DNA of 64,000 bases from Nocardia sp. NBC_01503 (GCF_036327755.1 NZ_CP109596.1:4898001-4962000), one strand, 5' to 3'. Shown: positions 42,295-51,650, counted from the first letter of the stretch. Program-made: numbers and translations. The notes: generated by a model not told the origin, from the letters alone.

Positions 42295-42780
42295 TTAGCG
42301 GGTGCCCCACTTGTAGGTCTGCTTGTTCAATTTCAGGTAGACCATGATCTCCGCATGCCGCACCCCCGCGAGCGCCCGAATCCGATTGGAGACCAGATCG
42401 AGCAGCGCTTCGTCATCCGGGCAGACCGCCTCGCAGAGGATGTCGTAGCGCCCCGCGCACACCACCACATAGTTGATCTCGTCGATGGTGGAGAGCGCAT
42501 CGGCCACCGCCTGCACCGGACCGTCCACGGTGATGGCGATCATGGCCTGCCGGAAGAGTCCGACCTGCAATGGGTCCGTGACGGCGACGATCTGGATGAC
42601 GCCCGCATCGGAGAGCTTCTGCACCCGCTGTCGCACCGCCGCCTCGGACAGGCCCACCGCCTTGCCGATGGTCGCGTAAGCGCGCCGCCCGTCTTCCTGT
42701 AGCTGGGCGATGATCCGCTTGGAGATGTCATCGAGCGCCGGGTTGGTCCGGCTGGAGGTCAGATCGCTCACCTTCGCCAT
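42295..42780 (-). CDS. Lrp/AsnC-family transcriptional regulator
   Basis: A 161-residue feast/famine regulator. The N-terminal helix-turn-helix is LDDISKRIIAQLQEDGRRAYATIGKAVGLSEAAVRQRVQKL, followed by the RAM effector domain (VGLFRQAMIAITVDGPVQAV, VCAGRYDILCEAVCPDDEAL). It ends 108 bp before the aminotransferase and is probably its local regulator, perhaps sensing an amino acid or amine. Proteins of this kind regulate beta-alanine and diamine transaminases in related genera. Confidence 0.9.
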   Translation of the reverse strand: MAKVSDLTSSRTNPALDDISKRIIAQLQEDGRRAYATIGKAVGLSEAAVRQRVQKLSDAGVIQIVAVTDPLQVGLFRQAMIAITVDGPVQAVADALSTIDEINYVVVCAGRYDILCEAVCPDDEALLDLVSNRIRALAGVRHAEIMVYLKLNKQTYKWGTR

Positions 42781-42887
42781 CCTTCCCGACCGGGTGTCAT
42801 CCGACCAATCGTGTTGCGGCGGCGCGTCGCGGCCGTTCTCGCCGCCCAGCCACTACTGCCCGGTACGGGTATCGTCGGTGCGGGGGG

Positions 42888-44063
42888 TTGACGGCGCTGT
42901 GGATCGATCAGTGCCCATGGCTCCATGAGGACGTACTTCTGTTGAACAGGATTCCCCGCCAGGCCCTGATGCTGGTGATTCCGGCGCTGCTCTTCCTCGT
43001 CCCCTGGTGGGTGCTGGTCTTCACCACCACCTCCGGTGCGGTGTTCTGGGCATTGTCGGCGCTTTTCGTACTCGGCTATATCGGCCTGCCCACCGCCATG
43101 TTCACCGGTCACGGTCCGCGGCAATCGGATACGGCCGCTCTGATCGGCGATACCGCCCTCGGTGTGATGTGGGTGCTGTTCAGCTGGTCGGTCATCGGCG
43201 CGGTGGTCCGCACCGTGTTGATCCTCGCCGGTGTCGATGATCCGGCCCGGTCTCGCGTGGTAGCCCTTGGCGTCCTTGCGATTTCGGCCGTGCTGTCGGT
43301 CTGGGGAATCTACGAAGCCAGGCGTATTCCCCGCGTCGAGACCGTGGAAGTCGCCATTCCGAAACTGGCCCCCGGTCTCGACGGCCTGCGCATGGTCGTG
43401 GTCACCGACACCCACTACGCCGCCACCGACCGGCTGCGCTGGTCGGAGCGCGTAGTCGAGATCGTCAACGAACTACGCCCCGATATCGCCTGCCACGCAG
43501 GCGATCTGGCCGACGGCTCGGTGGCCGCCCGCCGCGCTCAAGTCGACCCGCTCGGCAAGGTGAACGCGGAGTTCGGCCGCTTCTACATCACCGGCAACCA
43601 TGAATACTTCGGCGACGCCGCCGGCTGGATCGAGCATATGGAAGGTCTCGGCTGGCAGCCCCTGCGCAACCAGCACGAGATCATCGAACGCAATGGCGAC
43701 CGCCTCATCATGGCGGGTATCGACGACCCCACCGGCACCTCGCTCGCGGGCCACGGCCCGAACCTCCCCGCCGCACTCGCCGGCGCGGACCCCGAGCTGC
43801 CGGTAATCCTGCTGGCCCACCAGCCCAAACAAATCGCCGACGCGGTGGAAGGCGGTGTCGCCCTACAGATCTCAGGCCACACCCACGGCGGCCAGATCTG
43901 GCCCTTCCGCTATCTGGTCCGCCTCGACCAGCCCGTCGTAGCGGGCCTGAGCCGCCACGGCGAAACCCAGCTCTACACCAGCCGGGGAACGGGCTTCTGG
44001 GGTCCGCAGCTCCGCGTCTTCGCCCCCAGTGAGATCACCGTCCTGATCCTGCGCACCCCCTGA
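42888..44063 (+). CDS. Membrane-anchored metallophosphoesterase
   Basis: A 391-residue protein. Four hydrophobic segments lie in the first 150 residues (ALMLVIPALLFLVPWWVLVF, AVFWALSALFVLGYIGLPTA, then two more near 80-135). The catalytic domain follows: MVVVTDTHYAAT (Asp and His ligands), CHAGDLADG, YITGNHEYF, ILLAHQPKQ and ISGHTHGGQIWPF. These are the calcineurin-like motifs in order (here the first motif is DTH instead of DxH with one residue between). The family includes YkuE-like enzymes. The start is a TTG behind GGGGGG; an internal start near NRIPRQALMLV is possible. The substrate is unknown. Confidence 0.85.
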   Translation: MTALWIDQCPWLHEDVLLLNRIPRQALMLVIPALLFLVPWWVLVFTTTSGAVFWALSALFVLGYIGLPTAMFTGHGPRQSDTAALIGDTALGVMWVLFSWSVIGAVVRTVLILAGVDDPARSRVVALGVLAISAVLSVWGIYEARRIPRVETVEVAIPKLAPGLDGLRMVVVTDTHYAATDRLRWSERVVEIVNELRPDIACHAGDLADGSVAARRAQVDPLGKVNAEFGRFYITGNHEYFGDAAGWIEHMEGLGWQPLRNQHEIIERNGDRLIMAGIDDPTGTSLAGHGPNLPAALAGADPELPVILLAHQPKQIADAVEGGVALQISGHTHGGQIWPFRYLVRLDQPVVAGLSRHGETQLYTSRGTGFWGPQLRVFAPSEITVLILRTP

Positions 44064-44174
44064 CCCCACCGCTCGCGAGCGAGCGCGGCCATCGATGGTT
44101 GCCGAGCTGTAGCCGGGGTATCTCGCGGTGAAAACCTGCGTGTCGCAGCCATTCTGAGGGTAACTTGCCCGGTC

Positions 44175-45131
44175 ATGGCCGACTCGCCGTCCAATCCGCA
44201 TGACGCCTACTTCCGTCAGGTGCTGGCCCGCCCGGCTGACGCCGCCAGTGAGTTACGCACGATGCTCCCGAAGGCGGTTGCTGCGCGGTTGGATTGGGAC
44301 ACGCTGGTGTTGCAGCCCTGCAGCTTCGTCTCCCAGCATTTGCGTTCCCGATACAGCGACCTGCTCTTTCGAACCCGCCTGGACGGGCACGAGGCGTACA
44401 TCTATCTGCTGGTCGAGCATCAAAGCCGATCGGACCCGCTGATGCCGATGCGGCTGGTGGAGTATCTGGTCGGGATCTGGAACCGGTATGTGCGCGAACA
44501 CCCCGGCACCGTTACGGTGCCCGCGGTGATTCCGCTGGTGGTGCACGCCAGCCGGCGCGGGCGCCGCTGGAATACTCCGACCGAGCTGGCCGACCTGATC
44601 GATATCGACCCTGCCACCCGAGACGCGCTGGGTGATTACCTGCCCCGTTTCCGCTTTCTGCTCGACGACCTCACCGCACATGCGGTCCCGGCCCTATGTG
44701 CGCGGGAGTTGACCCCCGCGGCCCGGGTGATGCTGGTGCTATTGAAGATCGCCGCGGGCAATCCGAACCTCGATACCGAGTTACTGCCACTGCTGCAAGA
44801 TCTGCGGGCGTTGCTGGCCGCACCCGGCGGTACCGATGACCTCGAGTGCGTGGTGACGTACATTCTTACTGTCGGCGAAACCAGCGATACCGATCTGGGA
44901 CCTGTTATCGACCGACTCGGTCCCCACGCCAAGGAGGTCATCGTGACAACCGCACAACGACTCCGTGCTGAGGGCCGCGCCGAGACTGTCCTCGAACTAT
45001 TGGCGCTGAAGTTCGGTCCGCTGCCCGCCGAGACCGCTGCCACCGTTCGTGCCGCGGATGCGGCGCAGTTACGAAGCTGGACGGCCTCGGTGCTCACCGC
45101 AACGAGCCTCGACGAGGTCTTCCAGCAATAG
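44175..45131 (+). CDS. Rpn-family recombination-promoting nuclease / putative transposase
   Basis: A 318-residue protein of the PD-(D/E)XK type. NPHDAYFRQVLARPADAASELR is the conserved start, RSRYSDLLFRTRLDGHEAYIYLLVEHQS carries the nuclease Asp and the E-x-Q/H-S block, and MPMRLVEYLVGIWNRYVREHP continues the fold. The C-terminal third is helical. E. coli RpnA-type proteins are DNA endonucleases that promote RecA-independent recombination. A 12-bp palindrome CGCTCGCGAGCG lies upstream at 44070-44081. The gene stands alone and looks complete, near two truncated genes, suggesting past rearrangement. Confidence 0.85.
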   Translation: MADSPSNPHDAYFRQVLARPADAASELRTMLPKAVAARLDWDTLVLQPCSFVSQHLRSRYSDLLFRTRLDGHEAYIYLLVEHQSRSDPLMPMRLVEYLVGIWNRYVREHPGTVTVPAVIPLVVHASRRGRRWNTPTELADLIDIDPATRDALGDYLPRFRFLLDDLTAHAVPALCARELTPAARVMLVLLKIAAGNPNLDTELLPLLQDLRALLAAPGGTDDLECVVTYILTVGETSDTDLGPVIDRLGPHAKEVIVTTAQRLRAEGRAETVLELLALKFGPLPAETAATVRAADAAQLRSWTASVLTATSLDEVFQQ

Positions 45132-45244
45132 TCCGCGAATGCGAGTTCAAGGCCCGCGCAGCGATCCGAATCTTCCGCGCCCTCCGACCTCAACTGGATA
45201 TTCACGCACTCACGCAGGTGTCCACTCGACCTTCACCAGCGCCA

Positions 45245-45492
45245 TTACATGCACGTCGGACATGTGAGCGAGCGGACGCAGCCGTCGATGACGGCTTGCG
45301 CGCATTCATCGAACGTGCGCCCCGTCGGCGGCCGCAGAACGGTCCCGTGTATCTGCGCCTCGACCCCTTGAACCATAAGTAGCGCAGTCAATCCCGGGTC
45401 TGCTCCACCCACGCCCAGTCGCCGCAGGTGGAACTCCACCTCGGCGGCGGCCAGCTCTTCGAGCTGTCGTAACTGCGCGATGCCTTCCCACG
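45245..45492 (-). pseudogene. TetR-family regulator, C-terminal fragment
   Basis: On the minus strand about 80 residues read as the ligand domain of a TetR regulator: LRQLEELAAAEVEFHLRRLG, GLTALLMVQGVEAQIHGTVL and DECAQAVIDGCVRSL. The helix-turn-helix that should lie to the right is missing; the sequence there is instead the start of the divergent hydrolase. The fragment cannot bind DNA. Confidence 0.55.
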
Positions 45493-45498
45493 GGACTT

Positions 45499-45993
45499 TT
45501 GAAGAATACGGACGCCCGGCCGGAGTCGACCTATTGGCGGTGGCGGGACCGCGACGTTCACATCGAACGGGTGCGGCAGCCGGAGGCCCCCGCGCGAATG
45601 CTGTTGCTGCATGGCGGAGGTGGTCACGCTGCGGTGTTGTGGCCGTTCGCGGCGCTCGCGGCGGAGCGTGGCTTCGAGGTCGCGGTGCCGGATCTGCCTG
45701 GCTATGGAAAGACGCGGGTGCCATCGGTCGGCGTTCGCTATTCGGATTGGGTCGAGTGCATCGCCGATCTGGTCCGCGCGGAGAAGGCGGCTGATCCGCG
45801 GCCACTTGTCGTGATGGGTGCGAGCATGGGCGGAATGCTCGCCTACGAGGCTGCGGCGCGGAGGACGGAAGTAGTCGATGCGGTGGTCGCCACCTGCCTG
45901 CTCGATCCGCGGTTGCCGGGGGCGCGTGCCGTACTCGGGCGAAATCCGGTGCTGGGCGCATTCGAAGCAGTCGCTGATGCACTCGTGCGATGA
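45499..45993 (+). pseudogene. Alpha/beta hydrolase, truncated after the nucleophile
   Basis: A 164-residue frame starting at TTG. YWRWRDRDVHIERVRQPEAP, MLLLHGGGGHAAVLWPFAAL, VPDLPGYGKTRVP and VVMGASMGGMLAYEAA with the GxSxG serine are clear. Full-length members have about 280-300 residues and carry the catalytic Asp and His in the missing half; this frame stops soon after LGRNPVLGAFEAVADALVR. With the truncated TetR beside it, this looks like the remains of a divergent regulator-hydrolase pair. Confidence 0.6.
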
Positions 45994-45997
45994 CCTG

Positions 45998-46039
45998 CCG
46001 CAACGGCCGCAATCGGTGAATTCGATTGCGGCCGTGCGG
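45998..46039. terminator. Bidirectional terminator hairpin
   Basis: CCGCAACGGCCGCAATCG pairs with CGATTGCGGCCGTGCGG (one bulged A) around a 7-nt loop. It lies between the convergent hydrolase remnant and the oxidoreductase gene. Confidence 0.85.
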
Positions 46040-46053
46040 TATTCAGTTGTGGA

Positions 46054-47472
46054 TCAGCTGTCGAAGCCCAGGCCGGTCGCGTCCATGGCGCGCAGCCACA
46101 GGTTCCGCTTACCGCCGCGCTGGTCGGCGCGGGCCAGCGACCAGCGGGTGAGCTGAATGCCGATGGAGCGGAACGGCTCCGGGGGCATCGGGAGCGGGCG
46201 GGACTTCACCATGCGCAGGCGAGTGCGTTCGGTGTCCAGGTTCCACAGCCGGTCGAGCATGACCTCCGCGCCGAATCGTGTAGCGCCGACACCCAATCCG
46301 GTGTAGCCGACGGCGTACGCCAGCTTGCCCTTGTACGCCTTGCCGAAGAAGGCGCAGAAGCGGCCGCAGGTGTCGATGATGCCGCCCCAGCGATGGGTGA
46401 AGCGGACGCCGTCCAGTTGCGGGAAGGTCTGGAAGAAGTGCTTGGACAGCGTTTCGAAGGTCGCCTCGTTGTAATCCAGTGCGGGCGCGATCTTTCCGTT
46501 GTAGTGGTAGATCGCGTCGTAGCCGCCGAACAGGATGCGGTTGTCGCTGGTCAGGCGGTAGTAGTGGAAGCGGTACGAGGCATCGCCCAGGCCCATGCGG
46601 TGTTTGCCCCAGCCGATGGAGTCCAACTGCTCCGCGGTCAGGGGTTCGGTCATGAGCGCGTAGTCGTAGACCGGCACCACGTGGCGTGACACCTTGGCCA
46701 GCGGACCCTGGAAGGCGCTGGTGCACAATGCGACCCGAGGTGCGCGCACCTCACCGTGCGGGGTGTGCAGGGTCAGCGTGCCGCCCTTGGACTTGGAGAT
46801 CCGCTGCACCGGCGTGCCCTCGTAGATGCGCACGCCCTTCTCGAGGCAGGCGCGGCGCAGACCCCACGCCAGGCGGGCCGGATCGAGCATGGCGACGCCG
46901 TCGCGATCCCACCAGCCGCCGAGGTAGGTGGGGGAGTGCACGAGGTCCTGCACCTCCTCCGCGCTGAGCAGTTCACTGCGGTAGCCGAGTTCGACTGCGG
47001 CGTCATGGCTTTCCTGCAACCACTCCAGCTCGTGCGGCATGGTCGCCACCTCGAGCTCACCGGTGCGCTCGAAGTCGCAGTCGATGTTGTAGCGGCGGAT
47101 GGTGGCCTCGATGGCGTCCAGGTTCTCCCGGCCCAGCCGTTCGAGGGTGTCGATCTCGTCGGGGAAGCGGTCCACACCATTGGAGAGGCCGTGGGTCAGG
47201 CTCGCCGCGCAGAAGCCGCCGTTGCGGCCGGAGGCGGCGTGCCCGCATATGGCGGATTCGACGAGTACCACGTCGACATCCGGAAACCTCTCCTTGGCCA
47301 GCAGCGCCGTCCACAATCCGCTGTACCCGCCGCCGATCACCGCGAGATCCGCGGTGGTGGCCTTGGTCAGTGGATCATTGGGGTGCGGACGCTCCGGCCG
47401 GTCGGTCCAGAACGGCGTCGGCGCTGCCTCGGAGAGTGCCGACGCCAACAGTTTGCTTCCTTTGGCCTGCAT
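46054..47472 (-). CDS. FAD-dependent amine oxidoreductase (gamma-glutamylputrescine oxidase-like)
   Basis: A 472-residue DAO-family flavoenzyme. The Rossmann motif DLAVIGGGYSGLWTALLAKE lies near residue 43, followed by HAASGRNGGFCAASLTHGL (FAD-linked region). AYAVGYTGLGVGATRFGAEV lies near the C-terminus. This matches PuuB/OrdL-like oxidases that act on gamma-glutamylputrescine or related amines. The gene is 132 bp downstream of potC and on the same strand, so it closes the polyamine uptake cluster. The substrate could be another secondary amine. It ends at a strong terminator. Confidence 0.83.
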   Translation of the reverse strand: MQAKGSKLLASALSEAAPTPFWTDRPERPHPNDPLTKATTADLAVIGGGYSGLWTALLAKERFPDVDVVLVESAICGHAASGRNGGFCAASLTHGLSNGVDRFPDEIDTLERLGRENLDAIEATIRRYNIDCDFERTGELEVATMPHELEWLQESHDAAVELGYRSELLSAEEVQDLVHSPTYLGGWWDRDGVAMLDPARLAWGLRRACLEKGVRIYEGTPVQRISKSKGGTLTLHTPHGEVRAPRVALCTSAFQGPLAKVSRHVVPVYDYALMTEPLTAEQLDSIGWGKHRMGLGDASYRFHYYRLTSDNRILFGGYDAIYHYNGKIAPALDYNEATFETLSKHFFQTFPQLDGVRFTHRWGGIIDTCGRFCAFFGKAYKGKLAYAVGYTGLGVGATRFGAEVMLDRLWNLDTERTRLRMVKSRPLPMPPEPFRSIGIQLTRWSLARADQRGGKRNLWLRAMDATGLGFDS

Positions 47473-47604
47473 GGCCGATCAACTCCTTCTCTCTAGCCGC
47501 ACGGTCCGGCCGTACGGCCCAACTCACTGTTGTGTTGGTTCGGGGGTACGCGAAAGCCGCCAGGCGGTCGTCGATACGACCGGGCCCGGCGGCTTGCGGG
47601 AAGC

Positions 47605-48435
47605 TCAGCTGAAGGACGCGCGATCGTCCGAGCGGCGGCGGTTACGCAGCTGCCCGGCGATGACGAAGACCAGCGAGAGCAGGAAGGTGAGGCTGGCGAC
47701 CGCGTTCACCTGCGGCGGGATACCACGCAGGTTGATGCCCCAGACATACATGGGGAACGTCTCGGTCGTGCCGGAGGTGAAGTTGGTGACGACGAAATCG
47801 TCGAATGACAGCGAGAACGCCAGTAGCGCCGCGGCCATGATGCCGGGCCAGGCGAGCGGCAGGACAACGGACCGGAACGCCTGGAACGGCGTCGCGTAAA
47901 GGTCCATCGCTGCCTCCTGGAGCCTCGGGTCCAATCCGGCCAGCCGCGCTTTCACGGTCACCACGACGAACGAGAGGCAGAACATCACGTGTGCGATGAG
48001 GATAGCCCAGAAACCGAGTGGGATACCGAATCCGATGAACAGTGTCAGCAGTGAAGAGCCCATAACGATCTCGGGCGTGGCCATCGGCACGAAGATGAGC
48101 GCCTGCACCGCGGAGCGACCGGTGAAACGGTAGCGGGCCAGCGCGAATGCGATTCCGGTTCCGAGTGCGGTCGCGATGATCGCGGCGAGTACACCGATGA
48201 ACAGGCTCATGATGAGCGCGTCTTTCAACCCCGCTGGATCGAACATATGCGTCCAATTGCGCAGCGTGAAATTGAAGTCGTGCAGATCCAGCAAATACGT
48301 GGTGTTGCGGCTGCCGGGCTGATTGAACGACAGCAGAATGATCACCGCGATCGGCGCGAGCATGTACGCCAGAATCACCCAGCCGAGTACGAGAACGGCA
48401 TTGGCCCGAATCCAGGCCCAGAGTCGACGTGCCAT
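47605..48435 (-). CDS. potC: Spermidine/putrescine ABC transporter permease PotC
   Basis: A 276-residue inner-membrane permease with about six transmembrane helices (for example VLGWVILAYMLAPIAVIILL near the start). The ABC permease EAA loop is visible as LQEAAMDLYATPFQAFRSVVLPLAWPGI. The block PSSLLTLF-like MGSSLLTLFIGFGIPLGFWA and the C-terminal FSLSFDDFVVTNFTSG are typical of PotC. One base separates its ATG from the potB stop codon, indicating translational coupling. Confidence 0.92.
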   Translation of the reverse strand: MARRLWAWIRANAVLVLGWVILAYMLAPIAVIILLSFNQPGSRNTTYLLDLHDFNFTLRNWTHMFDPAGLKDALIMSLFIGVLAAIIATALGTGIAFALARYRFTGRSAVQALIFVPMATPEIVMGSSLLTLFIGFGIPLGFWAILIAHVMFCLSFVVVTVKARLAGLDPRLQEAAMDLYATPFQAFRSVVLPLAWPGIMAAALLAFSLSFDDFVVTNFTSGTTETFPMYVWGINLRGIPPQVNAVASLTFLLSLVFVIAGQLRNRRRSDDRASFS

Positions 48436-48436
48436 C

Positions 48437-49339
48437 TCACACCACCTCGTCGGTGTCGGTCTTACGCAGGTACAGCATCACCAGCACCAGAATCGCGACC
48501 ATGAGCACGACCGAGAGCGCGGAGCCGACCGGCAGATCCTTCACCACAAGCAGGCGGGACTGGATGACATTGCCGATCATGGTGGTGCTCGTATTGCCCA
48601 GTAGTTGCGAGTTCACATAGTCACCGGTGGCGGGCACGAAGGTGAGCAGGGTGCCCGCGACGATGCCGGGCATGGTGAGCGGCAGGGTAACTCGCAGGAA
48701 GCTCCGCACCGGACCGTGTGCGAGATCGGCCGAGGCCTCCAGCAGTCGCGGATCGAGCTTGTCCAGTGAGGTGTACAGCGGTAGCACCGTGAACGGCAGG
48801 AAGTTGTAGACGATGCCCGCGATCACCGCGACCGGCGTCGCCAGCAGTCGCCCGTCCGGGCCGAGCAGATGGATCGCCCGCAGCACCGAGACCAGCGGAC
48901 CGGTATCGGCGAGAATGGCTTTCCAGGCGAAGGTGCGCACCAGGAAACTGGTGAAGAACGGTGCGACCACCAGGATCAGCATGAGGTTCTTCCACCGCCC
49001 GCTCTTGAGCGCGATGGCGTATGCCAGTGGATAGCCGATAGCGATGCACAGCACGGTGGCGATCAGCGAATAGGTCAGCGACCGGAAGATCTGCGGCTGA
49101 TACAGATTCCACGCGTAGCTGAAATTGTCCAGCGAGAACGTCTGCGCGTAACCGGTTTCGATGGACCCGGTGCGGTCGTACATGCTGGCAGCGAGCAGCT
49201 GGACCGTCGGCACCGCGAAGAACACCAGCAGGAAGATGATGCCGGGCGCGAGCAGCAGATACGGTGTGAGACCGCGCTTTCCGCGCGGTGCGGCCACGGG
49301 GGCCGCGGCGGCCGTGGCGGCGGGCAGGACTGCGGGCAT
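48437..49339 (-). CDS. potB: Spermidine/putrescine ABC transporter permease PotB
   Basis: A 300-residue permease with six transmembrane helices, beginning LTPYLLLAPGIIFLLVFFAV. It has the EAA-type loop LLEASADLAHGPVRSFLRVT LPLTMPGI and the PotB block FVPATGDYVNSQLLGN. The ATG at 49339 shares its A with the potA stop codon (TAATG), so the two are translationally coupled. The longer upstream frame only re-reads the end of potA. It pairs with PotC to form the channel. Confidence 0.92.
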   Translation of the reverse strand: MPAVLPAATAAAAPVAAPRGKRGLTPYLLLAPGIIFLLVFFAVPTVQLLAASMYDRTGSIETGYAQTFSLDNFSYAWNLYQPQIFRSLTYSLIATVLCIAIGYPLAYAIALKSGRWKNLMLILVVAPFFTSFLVRTFAWKAILADTGPLVSVLRAIHLLGPDGRLLATPVAVIAGIVYNFLPFTVLPLYTSLDKLDPRLLEASADLAHGPVRSFLRVTLPLTMPGIVAGTLLTFVPATGDYVNSQLLGNTSTTMIGNVIQSRLLVVKDLPVGSALSVVLMVAILVLVMLYLRKTDTDEVV

Positions 49340-50424
49340 TACGACCGCCCGAGTAGGAACGCGTGCTCGGGATGCCAGTGCACCGCGACCTGGGAACCGG
49401 GCGCGATCATATTGCCGGGTCCGGCATTGGGCACCTGCGCGGTGAGCTCCTGACCCCACGGGGCCTTGACCAGGTATTGGGTCGAGACACCCAGGAAAAT
49501 GGCGTCGGTGACCACACCGGTGACGTGTGCGCGCCCCTCCGGCACCGACTCGGGATCACTTGCGAGAGCGACCTTTTCGGGCCGGATACCGAGCGCGGCC
49601 GCACCGGCGGTGATCCGGCAGCGGGTGGCCGGAACCGCGAGCCGATTGCCCTGCGCGTCGATACTGACGGTCGCACCGCTACCGGTGACATCGGCCTCGA
49701 TGAGATTGGTCTGGCCGAGGAAGTTGGCCACGAAACCGCTGGCCGGGAAGTCGTAGATCTCCTGTGGCGCACCGAATTGCTCGAGTTTGCCGGCGTTCAT
49801 CACCGCGACGGTATCGGCCATACTCATGGCCTCTTCCTGATCGTGGGTGATGTGCACGAAGGTGATGCCGACCTCGGTCTGCAGCCGCTTGAGCTCGAGC
49901 TGCATCTGTCTTCGAAGCTTGAGATCCAGTGCGCCCAAGGGCTCGTCGAGCAGCAGCACCTCGGGATGGTTGACCAGTGCGCGGGCCAATGCCACGCGCT
50001 GCTGCTGACCACCGGACAGCTGTGCGGGCTTGCGCCCCGCGAACCCCTCCAGCTGCACCAGTTTCAGCATCTGATGCGCCTGCTGGCGGGCATCGCCCTT
50101 ATTGATTCCCTTGCGCCGCAAGCCGTACGAGACATTGTCCTCGACGGTCATATGTGGGAAGAGGGCATAGCTCTGGAAAACGGTGTTGATCGGCCGACGG
50201 TACGGCCGCAGCGTCGTGATGTCCTTGTCGCCCAACATGATTCGCCCGGCGGTCGGCTCCTCGAGCCCCGCGATCATGCGCAGTGTGGTGGTCTTACCGC
50301 AGCCGGAGGCGCCGATAATGGCGAAGAACGAGCCGTCCGGGATGGTCAGGTCGAGATCCTTGACGGCGTGGAAATCGCCGAAGCTCTTGGAAACGCCCTC
50401 GATACGCAGGTCTTGATCGGACAT
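49339..50424 (-). CDS. potA: Spermidine/putrescine ABC transporter ATP-binding protein PotA
   Basis: A 361-residue ATPase. Walker A is FAIIGASGCGKTTTLRMIAG, the Q-loop is INTVFQSYALFPHMTVEDNV, the signature is AQLSGGQQQRVALARAL, Walker B is EVLLLDEPLGALDLKL and the switch is VHITHDQEEAM. A C-terminal TOBE domain of about 120 residues (LIEADVTGSGATVSIDAQGN onward) is as in the polyamine/iron class. The start MSDQDLRIEGVSKSFG at 50424 is 8 bp after the potD stop with a GGGGGCG ribosome-binding site. The longer frame upstream is shadow of potD. Confidence 0.95.
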   Translation of the reverse strand: MSDQDLRIEGVSKSFGDFHAVKDLDLTIPDGSFFAIIGASGCGKTTTLRMIAGLEEPTAGRIMLGDKDITTLRPYRRPINTVFQSYALFPHMTVEDNVSYGLRRKGINKGDARQQAHQMLKLVQLEGFAGRKPAQLSGGQQQRVALARALVNHPEVLLLDEPLGALDLKLRRQMQLELKRLQTEVGITFVHITHDQEEAMSMADTVAVMNAGKLEQFGAPQEIYDFPASGFVANFLGQTNLIEADVTGSGATVSIDAQGNRLAVPATRCRITAGAAALGIRPEKVALASDPESVPEGRAHVTGVVTDAIFLGVSTQYLVKAPWGQELTAQVPNAGPGNMIAPGSQVAVHWHPEHAFLLGRS

Positions 50425-50432
50425 GTCGATTA

Positions 50433-51650
50433 TCACGCCCCCGTCAGGGCCTGGAACTTGGACTGATAGTCCTTTTCCTTGGCCTCGGTCAGGGACATGA
50501 AGATCTGCAGCGTCTTCTGCATTTCCGGGCTGGGGAAGATCAATTCGTTCTGTGCCAGTTCGGGATTGAACTTGGCCATCTCCTCCTGCGCACCGGCGAC
50601 CGGGCACACATAGTTGACGAAGGCCGACAGTCGCGCCGCGATGGCCGGGTCGTAGTACCAGTCCAGCAGCGCCATGGCATTGGCGGCATGCGGGGAGGTG
50701 ACCGGGATCAGCGCCTCGTCGGAGTAGAGCATCGGACCCTCGTCCGGGCTGATGAACTTGATCTTCGGGTCCTGGGCGCTGAGCTGGATGACATCGCCGG
50801 ACCACGCCATACAGGCCGCGATATCGCCCTTGGCCAGATCCTGTACGTAATCATTGCCGGTGAACTTGCGCACGTGCCCGGACTGAACGGCCTTCTGCAA
50901 CTTGGCGAGTGCGTTGTCGTAATCGTCATCGGTGAACTTGGCCGCGCTCTTGCCGATCGAATGCAGCATGAGCCCCATGGTGTCCGGCATTTCGGTGAGG
51001 CAGACGACCTTGCCCTTGAGATCGGGGCGGGTCAGCAGCTCATCGATGGTGCGCACCTCTTTGGCGACATTGGTGTTCACGCCGATGCCGACGAGACCGG
51101 ACTGCCACGGTGCCATCTGATTGTTCTGCGGATCGATATCGGCACCGCGCAGCATGGGGTGCAGATTCTTCACGAAGTTCGGCATCTTGGCGACGTCGAG
51201 TTTCTGTGTGTACCCCTGGCGGACCACGCGCACCGCGGTGGAGTCCGAGAGCACCATGATGTCGCGAGAGATGCTCTGGCAGTTGGTCAGCTGTGCGCTG
51301 ACCTTGCCCCAGAACTCGTTGTTGTCATTGACATCGGCGACATAGCTGACCTTGATGCCGGACTTGGCGGTGAATTCCGCCATGGTCGGATGCACTTCGG
51401 CATTGTCTGCGGCCTCGTCGAGATAGCCGGGCCAGTTGGAGAAATTGAGGGTTTTCTCCGTGGCCGAATCATCGGTGGGCGGCGTGCAGGCGGGCGCGCC
51501 GCCCTTGGAGGACGAACCCTTGGTACCACATGCGGCCAGTGTGCCCGCGGCGGCGATAAGACCTCCGGCGCGCAGCAGACCGCGGCGGGAGGGCCGGGCG
51601 GAGAGCATGCTGCGCAGCTCGGGAGGGAGTGAGTCCGGAGACTTGTTCAT
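50433..51650 (-). CDS. potD: Spermidine/putrescine-binding lipoprotein PotD
   Basis: A 405-residue substrate-binding protein. The N-terminus has a twin-arginine-like SRRGLLRAGG and a lipobox LAAC, so it should be exported and lipid-anchored. The mature part starts LNFSNWPGYLDEAA, the usual PotD/PotF opening, and continues with DIMVLSDSTAVRVVRQG, GLVGIGVNTNVAKEV and CMAWSGDVIQLSAQDPKI. It captures polyamines and delivers them to PotBC. First gene of the potDABC run; the 271-bp gap upstream holds its promoter and a TTGTTACAA motif. Confidence 0.92.
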   Translation of the reverse strand: MNKSPDSLPPELRSMLSARPSRRGLLRAGGLIAAAGTLAACGTKGSSSKGGAPACTPPTDDSATEKTLNFSNWPGYLDEAADNAEVHPTMAEFTAKSGIKVSYVADVNDNNEFWGKVSAQLTNCQSISRDIMVLSDSTAVRVVRQGYTQKLDVAKMPNFVKNLHPMLRGADIDPQNNQMAPWQSGLVGIGVNTNVAKEVRTIDELLTRPDLKGKVVCLTEMPDTMGLMLHSIGKSAAKFTDDDYDNALAKLQKAVQSGHVRKFTGNDYVQDLAKGDIAACMAWSGDVIQLSAQDPKIKFISPDEGPMLYSDEALIPVTSPHAANAMALLDWYYDPAIAARLSAFVNYVCPVAGAQEEMAKFNPELAQNELIFPSPEMQKTLQIFMSLTEAKEKDYQSKFQALTGA

